Positions 51,134-57,872 of a stretch of 64,000 nt of DNA are shown piece after piece. The position numbers were made by a program, and so were the translations under genes. The notes beneath the pieces were generated by a model. The model worked only from the letters and a program-made list of their open reading frames with translations. It was not told where the DNA came from and ran no database searches. Each line of letters begins with the position of its first letter. The first letter of the stretch is position 1. The DNA is taken from contig NZ_NSKD01000003.1 of NCBI RefSeq assembly GCF_002286965.1, forward strand, positions 62,001 through 126,000, written 5' to 3'. The stretch comes from Halovibrio salipaludis (lineage in GTDB: Bacteria > Pseudomonadota > Gammaproteobacteria > Pseudomonadales > Oleiphilaceae).

Positions 51134-52312
51134 ATGTCGCAGAGTATGAATCTGAACGAGCGGGTTGAGCATATCCGTGAGCAGACCCCGCTGGACGCCG
51201 CCGAGGAACTGGTTCGGCTGCCGGCGGACGATATCCAGTTCATCCTCTCGGGTCTGCCTCCAGAACAGGCTGTAACCATAGCCTCGCATATGGGCGAAGC
51301 GGCCGCGCCGGGCGAGGCGGCCACCCGCGCCGTTCTCTCCGGCATGGAGGAGACCGTTGGAGAGCTGATGACACCGCCGACGGCAACGCTGCCGGCTGAC
51401 TACACCGTCGCCGAGGCGCTGACCTTCATGGTGAAAAGCTCCGACGTCGCCGGGATCAGCTACATGTTCGTGACCGAGGCGGACCGCCTTGTGGGTGTTG
51501 TGGGCATGCGCGACCTGATCCTCTCCAAACCCTCCGAGACCCTGGCCAGCATCATGGTCGGCGACCCCTTCGCCTTCCGACAGGACACACCACTCGATGA
51601 GGCGATCGACGAAGTGCAGCAGCGCCACTACCGCATTTACCCTGTGGTGGACGAGCAGCAGCGCGTGGTGGGCGAGGTGCGTGGCTGGAAGCTGTATGAG
51701 CGCCTCGCCTCGGAACTCAGCGCCCAGGCCGGCTCTCAGTATGGTGTGGCGAAGGAAGAGCAGATCAATACACCGGTGCTCGCCGCCTTCCGCATGCGCC
51801 ACCCCTGGCTGCAGGTGAACCTGATCACCGCCTTTGCCGCAGCTTTCGTGGTCGGGATGTTTGAGAGCACCATCGCACAGATCGTCGCTCTGGCCGCCTT
51901 CCTGCCCGTGCTCGCGGGCCAGAGCGGCAACACCGGCTGCCAGGCGCTGGCGATAACCCTGCGCGGCATCACCCTCGGCAAGATACAGGACTACCCCATC
52001 AGCCGATTGTTGCGTAAGGAGATCCTCCTGGGCGCGCTCAACGGTGCCGCCGTGGGCTTGATCGCCGGCGTTGCCATGTTTGCCTATGCGGTTTCCACCG
52101 ATTCCGCCAACCCGGCCATGCTCGGTTTCGTCATCTTCATCGCCATGATCGGCGCCTGTATGGGCAGCGGTATCTTCGGCGTTGCCGTGCCATTGCTGCT
52201 GCAGCGCTTCGGCGCGGATCCCGCCACCGCCAGCAGCATTTTCCTGACCACCTTCACCGACATCATCGGCATGGGCCTGATGCTGTTCCTGGCTTCCACG
52301 CTGGTGCTGTAA
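51134..52312 (+). CDS. mgtE: Magnesium transporter MgtE
   Basis: 392 residues, shorter than the usual 450 because the N-terminal superhelical domain is reduced to about 60 residues. Two CBS domains follow (PPTATLPADYTVAEALTFM and DPFAFRQDTPLDEAIDEVQ), then five membrane segments with the pore motif PVLAGQSGNTGCQ and the later TTFTDIIGMG. It moves Mg2+ down its gradient, gated by Mg2+ bound to the CBS domains. The ATG at 51134 has GGAG eight bases upstream. Confidence 0.93.
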   Translation: MSQSMNLNERVEHIREQTPLDAAEELVRLPADDIQFILSGLPPEQAVTIASHMGEAAAPGEAATRAVLSGMEETVGELMTPPTATLPADYTVAEALTFMVKSSDVAGISYMFVTEADRLVGVVGMRDLILSKPSETLASIMVGDPFAFRQDTPLDEAIDEVQQRHYRIYPVVDEQQRVVGEVRGWKLYERLASELSAQAGSQYGVAKEEQINTPVLAAFRMRHPWLQVNLITAFAAAFVVGMFESTIAQIVALAAFLPVLAGQSGNTGCQALAITLRGITLGKIQDYPISRLLRKEILLGALNGAAVGLIAGVAMFAYAVSTDSANPAMLGFVIFIAMIGACMGSGIFGVAVPLLLQRFGADPATASSIFLTTFTDIIGMGLMLFLASTLVL

Positions 52313-52430
52313 CCGGCCCAAGCACAGTCACCGCCGCTCTGGGTGGTTCACCTGAATGGTGTTACGCGCCCGGACCGGGGGCATCAATTTGGGGAGGGTG
52401 TTGCTCATTCAGGGATTCCGCAGCGATACG

Positions 52431-52694
52431 TTACTCGTAATGGCTCCAGAGCCTGAGAACTTTCACCACGCCCTCGTCCTCGAGCACCTGGTAGACAAGA
52501 CGATGCTGAATATTGATGCGGCGCGAATAGGCCCCTGAAAGATCATCGATGAGTTTCTCAAACGGAGGGGGCTTGCGGTAGGGATCTTCCGCTATCAGCG
52601 CGAACAGTTCCTGGGCTTTTGGTTTAAGGCCGCTGGAGGCCAACTTCTTTGCGTCTTTCTGGGCTTGCCTGGTGTAAACCAACTTCCATGTCAC
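52431..52694 (-). CDS. Toxin of the YoeB/Txe family
   Basis: 87 residues. The RelE-fold pattern matches YoeB/Txe: TWKLVYTRQAQKDAKKL at the start, LIAEDPYRKPPPFEKL and the C-terminal RINIQHRLVYQVL ... VLRLWSHYE, including the terminal His-Tyr used for ribosome-bound mRNA cleavage. The GTG start overlaps the antitoxin stop (GTGA). The stop TAA is immediately followed by a CGTATCGCTGCG segment; no full attC could be assembled there. Confidence 0.93.
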   Translation of the reverse strand: MTWKLVYTRQAQKDAKKLASSGLKPKAQELFALIAEDPYRKPPPFEKLIDDLSGAYSRRINIQHRLVYQVLEDEGVVKVLRLWSHYE

Positions 52695-52933
52695 CAATCC
52701 AGCTCCTCATCGCATTCATCCACGGGGGCTTCCATCCCCTCACGAATAGACTCCCGCATACCGGGTACGGAGAGCAGATAGAGTGTTTCCTGAATGGCCG
52801 ACCAGTCTTCCTCGGATACCAGAACGGCACTGTTCCGCTTACCCGTAATAATGATGGGTTGGTGGGACTCGGCTGTTTCATCAATCAACCGGTAAAGGTT
52901 GCTGCGCGCCTCAGTTGCTGTGATTCCGGTCAT
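52691..52933 (-). CDS. Antitoxin of the YefM/Phd family
   Basis: 80 residues. N-terminal Phd/YefM DNA-binding fold (TGITATEARSNLYRLIDET, then HQPIIITGKRNSAVLVSEEDW) and a C-terminal toxin-binding helix with acidic end ECDEELDW. The ATG at 52933 has AAGGGG upstream. It lies right after the candidate attC at 52958-53007, so the TA pair may be the last cassette of the array. Confidence 0.93.
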   Translation of the reverse strand: MTGITATEARSNLYRLIDETAESHQPIIITGKRNSAVLVSEEDWSAIQETLYLLSVPGMRESIREGMEAPVDECDEELDW

Positions 52934-52957
52934 GACGCACCCCTTGCGCATTCATCT

Positions 52958-53007
52958 TTTAAACCAGTGTACGCCCAGTGGTACGTACGTCAAGACGAAC
53001 GTTATGA
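52958..53007 (-). repeat. Candidate attC site H (weak)
   Basis: On the minus strand TCATAAC ... GTTTAAA with an inner TTGACGTACG / CGTACACTG pair. The 50-base length is short for attC and the end cores deviate. It is placed right before the antitoxin gene as a cassette boundary should be. Confidence 0.35.
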
Positions 53008-53065
53008 ATGGCGCGCGCTTTTGCGGCGTGCTCTCCAGCCTCACTCCCCAGGCTGTAGAGTCCCC

Positions 53066-53464
53066 CTACCCCGGAAACCGTTCATACTGCGGCCAGGCAT
53101 CCGACAGCTCGTACCAGGAGGCTTTTTCTGAAACAAACCCCTGGTACTGGTGTGACGGCTTCAGCGCCGCATCCAGAGTGCCTACCCGCAGACGCTTGGT
53201 CTCCGGCGCATCATCGCGGGCACTGTACAGTGGCGAACCGCAGGCACTGCAGAACACCCTGACTTTCTGGGGCGTAGCCCTGAATTCCTTCAGGAACTCC
53301 TCGCCCTTCAGGATCTCGAAGTATTGACTCTCGATCGGAGCCACGGCGACGAAGGCTGAGCCCGAGGACTTCTGGCACTCCGTGCAGTGGCAACGGGACA
53401 CCTCATCAATGGTCCCGGAGTACCGGTACTGAACATTGCCGCAAAGGCAGCTTCCATAATGCAT
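53066..53464 (-). CDS. GFA-family zinc protein (glutathione-dependent formaldehyde-activating-like)
   Basis: 132 residues with the GFA/Mss4-like zinc sites: CLCG (residues 6-9), CHCTECQKSSG, and CSACGSP. The fold (PF04828) is known from glutathione-dependent formaldehyde-activating enzyme but most members have unknown roles. The ATG at 53464 follows GGGAGGCATTT. It may be in a cassette if site H is real, or be a fixed chromosomal gene; its GC use is like the chromosome. Confidence 0.9.
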   Translation of the reverse strand: MHYGSCLCGNVQYRYSGTIDEVSRCHCTECQKSSGSAFVAVAPIESQYFEILKGEEFLKEFRATPQKVRVFCSACGSPLYSARDDAPETKRLRVGTLDAALKPSHQYQGFVSEKASWYELSDAWPQYERFPG

Positions 53465-53582
53465 AAATGCCTCCCTGGTTGGCACAAATAACACCTTCTG
53501 GGGCGTCACGGGTCACGCTGTGCTTAGAACAAAACGCGCAGCAACACGCCGGCAAAGCCGTGAACGGACCTGGACAAACTGA

Positions 53583-53990
53583 TCACGAGGCGATGACGCT
53601 GAATACAGCACTGGCTCTCGCGATCCGCTTTGAGCCGACATGGAAATAGCAGTTCGCGAACGCCATGCTGCCGCCGACTTTCTGGACGTCCGTATGGACC
53701 TCAACCCAATCGCCCTTCTCCGCCTTACCCACATAATCCATGGTCTGGCTTGCCGTCACAATCGGCGTCGGCGGTTCCGTCGAGAATGCAGCGCTGTAGC
53801 CCATCGCAATGTCTGCCAACGTGCCCAGTACGCCCCCATGAGCGATGCCGCGGGCATTGCAGTGTTTTTCCTCAACCCTGAGGCCAATGATCAGACCGGA
53901 GGGATCCTTTTTCTGATAAATCGGGCCAAGCAGATCCGTGAACGGGCTTGTACGTGAAAGAGGCTCAAATCCCTGAGGTTCGTTACTCAT
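53583..53990 (-). CDS. PaaI-family hotdog thioesterase
   Basis: 135 residues of hotdog fold: ARGIAHGGVLGTLADIAMG is the HGG...D signature with the catalytic Asp/Glu region, followed by strand TASQTMDYVGKAEKGDWV. It hydrolyses acyl-CoA thioesters. The start at 53990 has GGAG eight bases upstream; a longer frame exists. Codon use is chromosomal. Confidence 0.92.
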   Translation of the reverse strand: MSNEPQGFEPLSRTSPFTDLLGPIYQKKDPSGLIIGLRVEEKHCNARGIAHGGVLGTLADIAMGYSAAFSTEPPTPIVTASQTMDYVGKAEKGDWVEVHTDVQKVGGSMAFANCYFHVGSKRIARASAVFSVIAS

Positions 53991-54126
53991 GCTGGACTCC
54001 TTTCTGATCCATAACGTCCTTAAATGCCATAGGCGTCCAGGTGCCTTTAGCCCATAGACGCCATGGAGAGAACTCGCCACTGCCTAAAACTACCATCCCA
54101 GTGCGAGCAGACTCCATGCCGAGTGG

Positions 54127-54267
54127 TCAGTCATCCTCTGGTGCCGGCACATGGAGGCGATCGTTGCGCACCAGAAAGCGACCATTGATGGTCAGCGCCA
54201 TCGGCTCGGCGGCCCGCTGGCGCTTTCTTTCCTGTTTACGAGCCAATGCTAGACTGAGAATAATCAT
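54127..54267 (-). CDS. Possible small basic protein, 46 residues
   Basis: MIILSLALARKQERKRQRA, then EPMALTINGRFLVRNDRLHV and an acidic end PAPEDD. The start overlaps a weak AGGG and the region between it and the divergent gene contains the hairpin at 54278. It could be real, or the downstream MALTINGRF start may be used. Function unknown. Confidence 0.35.
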   Translation of the reverse strand: MIILSLALARKQERKRQRAAEPMALTINGRFLVRNDRLHVPAPEDD

Positions 54268-54277
54268 CCCTGTAGCA

Positions 54278-54315
54278 CTCGGGCTTTTCCGCCCATCAAC
54301 GCCAAAAAGCCCGAG
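54278..54315. repeat. Hairpin between divergent genes, flanked by a 12-base direct repeat
   Basis: CTCGGGCTTTT (54278-54288) pairs perfectly with AAAAGCCCGAG (54305-54315). Just outside lie two identical copies of GAGAATAATCAT (54256-54267 and 54322-54333). The element sits between the small minus-strand frame and the plus-strand gene at 54335, where it could be a terminator or a control structure. Confidence 0.65.
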
Positions 54316-54334
54316 GGCGTGGAGAATAATCATT

Positions 54335-54784
54335 ATGAGCAACACCTTCTCCAAACAGCAGGAATTGTTCGAAGGGCTCAAAGCCCTGTCTGACAGTTCT
54401 TTTCCAAAGGAATGCGCCACTTGCGGCCGCGTTTACCGGTCACCGCAGGATTTTGTGCAACAGTCAGATGACATTGCTGGCCGATCCGGTCTCAAGCTCG
54501 GTTACGACGATGACGAACGCCCCATGGTTGAACTGTTTCGCAACTGTGTATGTGGTTCAACCCTGATGGACTTTTTCTCAGACCGGCGAGATACATCCCG
54601 GTCGGGACTGAAACGACGCCAGGTATTCGGTAAATTGCTGGCCCACCTGGAAAGCCGTGGAATGGACAATAAAACTGCCAGGGCCCAATTGCTGAAACTC
54701 ATGCAGGGAGACGCCAGCGAAAAGATCGAGAGTCTAGGCATTCAGCTCAAAGCACGCACTTATAAAGGTAGCAACAGTGACTAA
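54335..54784 (+). CDS. Hypothetical protein with CxxC and CxC motifs
   Basis: 149 residues. Conserved-looking features: FPKECATCGRVYRS (Cys-x-x-Cys), ELFRNCVCGSTLMDFFSDRRD (Cys-x-Cys) and a helical C-terminus RARQ-like with LLKLMQGDASEKIESLG. The four Cys could bind zinc. I have seen similar proteins beside response regulators but I cannot name the family. On the plus strand, so it stands against the direction of the cassette genes. Confidence 0.75.
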   Translation: MSNTFSKQQELFEGLKALSDSSFPKECATCGRVYRSPQDFVQQSDDIAGRSGLKLGYDDDERPMVELFRNCVCGSTLMDFFSDRRDTSRSGLKRRQVFGKLLAHLESRGMDNKTARAQLLKLMQGDASEKIESLGIQLKARTYKGSNSD

Positions 54785-54883
54785 AACGACCCTTTGTAAC
54801 GGTGTACTCAGCAGCTTTTATGCGCTTATTGACCTGCTCCCCTCTAGCTAAACACCTCGACCGAAAAGTGCGCGAGCTGGAAC
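54785..54883. other. Short gene-free stretch at the left side of the array
   Basis: Contains TGTAACGGTG and GCTAAACACC, which resemble attC ends but do not form a supported pair of inner arms. Confidence 0.3.
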
Positions 54884-55099
54884 ATGAAGTCGTTGGTTTT
54901 TAGACTACTGGTAGGCTTTCTTGAGACCCTATACATGGTGGTTGGGGGCGTAGCGACGCTTTTCGTGTTTATGGCCCTCAACAGCGGCGCTTTGGGACTC
55001 CCTGCTTCTCCCTGGCTTGGAGGGCTGGGAGCCCTGATTACGATGGCTTTTTCCATGATGCCGGGCTATTTCATTTTACGTCGTCAGAGTTCTCCCTAA
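54884..55099 (+). CDS. Small membrane protein, 71 residues, reversed within the array
   Basis: Two hydrophobic segments (VFRLLVGFLETLYMVVGGVA and LGALITMAFSMMPGYFIL) with a basic end. The TAA stop lies inside CCCTAAC, an attC-end-like heptamer, which suggests the gene belongs to a cassette. Its plus orientation is against the other cassette genes. No family recognised. Confidence 0.6.
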   Translation: MKSLVFRLLVGFLETLYMVVGGVATLFVFMALNSGALGLPASPWLGGLGALITMAFSMMPGYFILRRQSSP

Positions 55100-55121
55100 C
55101 CCGGGGAACGCCCCCTGAAAC

Positions 55122-55190
55122 GGCAAACGTTAGCGAGTCCGGTGTAGGCCACACTTCATCGCTGGAATAGATTTGAGTAGCTTGTTAACC
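55122..55190 (-). repeat. attC site A
   Basis: Minus-strand reading: GGTTAACAAGCTACTCAA at one end and CGGACTCGCTAACGTTTGCC at the other. The TAACAAGC-TCAA block is typical of attC. The boundary could extend to CCCTAAC (55094), giving about 97 bases; the arms pair imperfectly. Confidence 0.6.
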
Positions 55191-55192
55191 AT

Positions 55193-55567
55193 TTAGATTG
55201 TTGTCCACAGAATGATAGCTCCTAAAGGCAATGAAACAGCGGCTAACCGAACCGGCCACACTATAAAGCTTTTCCTATAAACTGGCGTTACATTAGGGGT
55301 AGGAACCTCTCTCCAAAGCCCACATAGATAAAAGTTGAGCGCAATCTCAAAAACAAGAAATACAGACGCCACCCAAACTCCAATAAGATTAAAAATATGC
55401 ACGTTTCCAATTAACCACAAGCATACCTCAACATCATGCCCGCTAAAATCCGTACTGTATTTTGCGTTTAAGAGACCGCCAGTTATGAAGGCGAATACCG
55501 ATAGCATTGCAAATCGCAGTGCACTATAGTGGCGAATTGCAGCATAAGTATTTGTAAAGTCTCTCAC
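55193..55567 (-). CDS. Cassette membrane protein, 124 residues
   Basis: Four predicted membrane segments (MLSVFAFITGGLL, VCLWLIGNVHIFNLIGVW, VASVFLVFEIALNFYLCG, LAAVSLPLGAIILWT). The GTG start at 55567 follows GGAGGG by six bases. The gene is much more AT-rich than the flanking chromosome, which suggests transfer. Family not recognised. Its stop lies next to attC A. Confidence 0.7.
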   Translation of the reverse strand: MRDFTNTYAAIRHYSALRFAMLSVFAFITGGLLNAKYSTDFSGHDVEVCLWLIGNVHIFNLIGVWVASVFLVFEIALNFYLCGLWREVPTPNVTPVYRKSFIVWPVRLAAVSLPLGAIILWTTI

Positions 55568-55582
55568 TATTTCCCTCCGGAC

Positions 55583-55657
55583 GGTTAACGATTAGCGTAA
55601 CCGGGCGGCTTTGGAGCGCCGGCGAACAAGTCGTCCGCGTTGACGCTTTTGTTAGCC
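55583..55657 (-). repeat. attC site B
   Basis: Minus strand: GGCTAAC ... GTTAACC (75 bases), with inner arms GCGTCAACGCGGAC and CGGTTACGCTAATC. The stop TAA of the next gene lies in the GGCTAAC heptamer, as often in cassettes. Confidence 0.85.
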
Positions 55658-56335
55658 GTCATACGCTGGTTTGGCCACTAAGGTAAGAACAGCAAATTCA
55701 TCGGTCTCAGAAACTGCAATAGGAAACGACTTGATAACTTCCGAGAGCCTCGATTTTGAGGCGAAGGCTTCCTGCCAAAGTTCTTGTATTCTCTCCAATG
55801 GTAGAGCAGCGCAAAGGGACTTATGACACAGCACAATCTGCGAAATCATCTGAGTGGCACCATCAATGCCATTCCCAAAGCGATTCCATTCGTCTAATCG
55901 CCCACGATCCATGGAGTGTGGCATAGGATTTAACCAGAGTTCCTTTGTTTTTTTGGGATCAATAGCCCAGAGCGCAGCTAGGTCATGCCCGAGACCCTTC
56001 GCGTTGTTTTCTGCTGTACCTTGACTACGGCCGATATCTTTAAGCTCGCACCAAACCACTCTCCTTGGGGATTCAGGATTGGGCTCCGCAAACAATAAAT
56101 CAATCCATTTGGTGTTAGTTTTAGACCCGGAACGGGGCAAATTGGTATGATACGGATGCTCAAAATCACCTATATGTTGCCAGGCTCCCGCTTTTCCAGA
56201 TTGCGCAGCGCGAAAGAGTTCAACTTGGAACCAATACTCCACCATGCGCCACCTAGCAATTTCATCAATCCTACCGGCTCGCAAAATAGTGGCTGTCCAA
56301 TCGGCAAGTGCTTGTGAATCAGCGAACGGGTCCAT
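55652..56335 (-). CDS. Cassette protein with a possible PD-(D/E)XK nuclease-like core
   Basis: 227 residues. NTKWIDLLFAEP followed 15 residues on by VVWCELKDIG gives the Asp ... Glu-x-Lys arrangement seen in PD-(D/E)XK nuclease folds. The rest has no recognised domain. No methylase or partner is beside it, so restriction is not implied; a solitary nuclease or a nucleic-acid-binding protein are both possible. AT-rich relative to the chromosome. Confidence 0.65.
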   Translation of the reverse strand: MDPFADSQALADWTATILRAGRIDEIARWRMVEYWFQVELFRAAQSGKAGAWQHIGDFEHPYHTNLPRSGSKTNTKWIDLLFAEPNPESPRRVVWCELKDIGRSQGTAENNAKGLGHDLAALWAIDPKKTKELWLNPMPHSMDRGRLDEWNRFGNGIDGATQMISQIVLCHKSLCAALPLERIQELWQEAFASKSRLSEVIKSFPIAVSETDEFAVLTLVAKPAYDG

Positions 56336-56349
56336 GGTTTCCCTTTGAC

Positions 56350-56410
56350 GGCTAACGCTAAGCTGAGGTGCGCGAGCTTTGCGAGCGTCGCTTCGAGCGC
56401 CAGGTTATGC
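56350..56410 (-). repeat. attC site C
   Basis: Minus strand: GCATAAC ... GTTAGCC (61 bases), inner block GCGCTCGAAGCGACG and its partner CTTGCG-type arm. Clear typical attC. Confidence 0.87.
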
Positions 56411-56412
56411 AA

Positions 56413-56631
56413 TTACTGGGAGGCTACTGGCCGCATCTCGTAAATTCGCCCATACCGCGCGGCTGCATCGAGATCGCCTTCGCGAAGGGCATCACGCACA
56501 TCATCCAGCTTGTATGCGTCATCGACGCTGAGGTAGGGAGACCACTGGGTATTGTCCTCAATCAGCGCTACTTCTACCTCAGCAACATACTTGCCCTCGT
56601 GCACATACTTTGTCTTAACGCGCTGTGCCAT
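56413..56631 (-). CDS. Putative antitoxin-like small protein (partner of the DUF4258 gene)
   Basis: 72 residues, acidic, with a strand-rich N-terminus (TKYVHEGKYVAEVEVALIED) and a helical acidic middle (DDVRDALREGDLDAAARYG). It starts two bases after the stop of the DUF4258 gene, with AGGAGGAAG in front. Family not named; the pairing with DUF4258 suggests an antitoxin, or the second gene of an unrelated two-gene cassette. Confidence 0.65.
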   Translation of the reverse strand: MAQRVKTKYVHEGKYVAEVEVALIEDNTQWSPYLSVDDAYKLDDVRDALREGDLDAAARYGRIYEMRPVASQ

Positions 56632-56633
56632 GG

Positions 56634-56954
56634 CTACTTCCTCCTCATGAACTCTTCATCCCACCGAGCCGGATCCGGCCTATATGCGGTAACCAAAACG
56701 GCAGGTTTATCATATCCTTTGGGGATTCCCCATACGACATGGATCGGAGCACCGCCTCTATCCTTCTGTAACAGTAGCACGCTTGGCCCCTTCGGATAGT
56801 TCGGATAATCCTCTACTACTATTGCCTCGAATACCCCAGTGACCGCCTCACGAGCCGTGACCCCATCATCTGCCAGCTCATCGTATCCGTGCTCCGATAC
56901 CCGAACCTCCCCCCCTTCAACCAGTACCTGCAACCGCTCCAGCAAATCACTCAC
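56634..56954 (-). CDS. DUF4258 protein, putative toxin
   Basis: 106 residues. VRVSEHGYDELADDGV, VEDYPNYPKGPSVLLLQKD and HVVWGIPKG ... VLVTAYRPDP match the DUF4258 family, whose fold is RelE-like and which commonly occurs in toxin-antitoxin pairs. The GTG start at 56954 overlaps the stop of a small frame that crosses attC D and has GGAGA eight bases upstream. Order here is toxin-like gene first. Confidence 0.85.
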   Translation of the reverse strand: MSDLLERLQVLVEGGEVRVSEHGYDELADDGVTAREAVTGVFEAIVVEDYPNYPKGPSVLLLQKDRGGAPIHVVWGIPKGYDKPAVLVTAYRPDPARWDEEFMRRK

Positions 56955-57084
56955 GCTGAATTCTCCGAACCACTCTCAGTTTCATTTCTGCATAACGCCG
57001 CGCACACCAGTGCGAGCTTGCGAGCGTCCGACAGGCGAGGGCTGTGTAATGCTTCGCTTGGTTATGAGTCTTTGGTAGATTCAT
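56947..57084 (-). CDS. Short frame crossing attC D, 45 residues
   Basis: It begins at an ATG (57084) 12 bases after the stop of the preceding cassette gene, with an AAAGGAGG site five bases upstream, crosses the whole attC D and ends with TGA at 56947-56949, overlapping the GTG start of the DUF4258 gene by eight bases. The peptide (MNLPKTHNQAKHY...) looks non-conserved; the value may lie in carrying ribosomes across the attC. Confidence 0.5.
   Translation of the reverse strand: MNLPKTHNQAKHYTALACRTLASSHWCARRYAEMKLRVVRRIQRE
56990..57067 (-). repeat. attC site D
   Basis: 78 bases, plus-strand GCATAAC (56990-56996) to GTTATGA (57061-57067), inner GCGAGCTTGCGAGCG block. Clear attC. Confidence 0.87.
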
Positions 57085-57095
57085 GCTGCCTCCTT

Positions 57096-57356
57096 TCAAT
57101 CACGCTCCAGCCGTAATACCTGTGGGCTGTGATCAAGAACATTATGGTCGTGAAGCCGATAAAACGAGGCCAAAGCATCTTTATCAATAGTGACCGGCAA
57201 ATCATCGTGGCGCAGCTCATAGTCTGTGAAGGAATCACCAGAGTGATACACCCTGAAGAAATAATTCCCTTCCGAGTCCTTGCACAGAACCCCTGATACT
57301 CCTGAGGCGGACTCTTCCTCGGCTCGATCTTTTGCGTACCTATAAGTACCTGTCAT
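57096..57356 (-). CDS. Cassette hypothetical protein, 86 residues
   Basis: Soluble, acidic: MTGTYRYAKDRAEEESAS, then GVLCKDSEGNYFFRVYHS and a C-terminal HNVLDHSPQVLRLERD. No family recognised. The ATG overlaps the stop of the frame running through attC E (ATGA). A good Shine-Dalgarno GAAGG lies directly before the ATG. Confidence 0.8.
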   Translation of the reverse strand: MTGTYRYAKDRAEEESASGVSGVLCKDSEGNYFFRVYHSGDSFTDYELRHDDLPVTIDKDALASFYRLHDHNVLDHSPQVLRLERD

Positions 57357-57511
57357 CCTTCTAAACCTTTGTACTCATAACGCTGAAATAAGCGGCGGCC
57401 CGACAGGGGCGTCCGGTGGAGGCCGCAGGCCGGAACGTACTTAATTGACTGGTTATGTGGTTTGCCCCCGTTTGACCTGATCTCAGGCCAACCGCAACGG
57501 AAGCAAACCAT
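57353..57511 (-). CDS. Frame crossing attC E, 52 residues
   Basis: Begins at an ATG (57509-57511) 8 bases after the stop of the 49-residue gene, without a clear ribosome binding site of its own, includes a CFRCGW motif, crosses attC E and ends as TGA inside ATGA of the next gene. Reinitiation after the upstream stop is possible. Whether the peptide is functional is unknown. Confidence 0.5.
   Translation of the reverse strand: MVCFRCGWPEIRSNGGKPHNQSIKYVPACGLHRTPLSGRRLFQRYEYKGLEG
57375..57458 (-). repeat. attC site E
   Basis: 84 bases; TCATAAC (57375) to GTTATGT (57458), with the arm blocks GCGTCCGGTGGAGGCC and GGCCGGAACGTACT shared with site G. Clear attC. Confidence 0.88.
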
Positions 57512-57518
57512 GTAAGAA

Positions 57519-57668
57519 TCAGTTTTTGCAGCCGTTTTTGCCGCACGTGATTCTTTCATGCGATGAAACCCAGTGGCTGGGGTTGTCACGGGTATCGAAA
57601 CCGCAACCAGTTTTACCGCCTTTGTTACCGCTGTGAACCTCACCTGTTGGTGTGTGCTTGACAGCCAT
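57519..57668 (-). CDS. Cassette-encoded 49-residue protein, four Cys
   Basis: MAVKHTPTGEVHSGNKGGKT, then a Cys-containing end with ERITCGKNGCKN. It is basic, with Gly and His, and no membrane segment. An excellent GAGGAGGG site lies seven bases before the ATG at 57668. Small cassette proteins of this type occur in Vibrio-like superintegrons; I recall a similar family but cannot name a function. The stop leads into the attC-spanning frame above. Confidence 0.85.
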   Translation of the reverse strand: MAVKHTPTGEVHSGNKGGKTGCGFDTRDNPSHWVSSHERITCGKNGCKN

Positions 57669-57719
57669 CTTGAACCCTCCTCAAGGGTGCGAGTATTCCA
57701 GGATTACCCTGACCGATTG

Positions 57720-57797
57720 GTGTACGATTTCTGTACACTAAGTCAGCGTACACTCTGGCTGAAAACTGTTCAAGCATACAGCCTGTATAAATACACA
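57720..57797. promoter_or_regulatory. Cassette promoter region with operator-like palindromes
   Basis: GTGTAC-N7-GTACAC (57720-57738) is a perfect inverted repeat, with another GTACAC at 57748-57753. CTGT-N8-ACAT near 57782 differs from a LexA box (CTGT-N8-ACAG) by one base. On the minus strand, TTGAAC and TACGCT with 17-base spacing form a weak promoter ahead of the 49-residue gene. Regulator unknown. Confidence 0.4.
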
Positions 57798-57854
57798 TAA
57801 CGCCAGCAGCAGGGGCGCGACGACAGGGGCGTCCCTTGCCTGCATTTGTTAAAA
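57795..57854 (-). repeat. attC site F
   Basis: 60 bases; plus-strand ACATAAC (57795) to GTTAAAA (57854), inner block GACAGGGGCGTCC shared with site E. Confidence 0.78.
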
Positions 57855-57872
57855 GTTTGCTCGGGCGTAAAC

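Noticed and set aside
52313-52430. A terminal attC after the toxin gene
   Set aside because: The TAA stop is followed by CGTATCGC, but a partner end with matching arms was not found.
53465-53582. An attC between the GFA gene and the thioesterase gene
   Set aside because: The stem CACGGC...GCCGGCGTG is only a local hairpin; the AAC/GTT cores and arms are missing.
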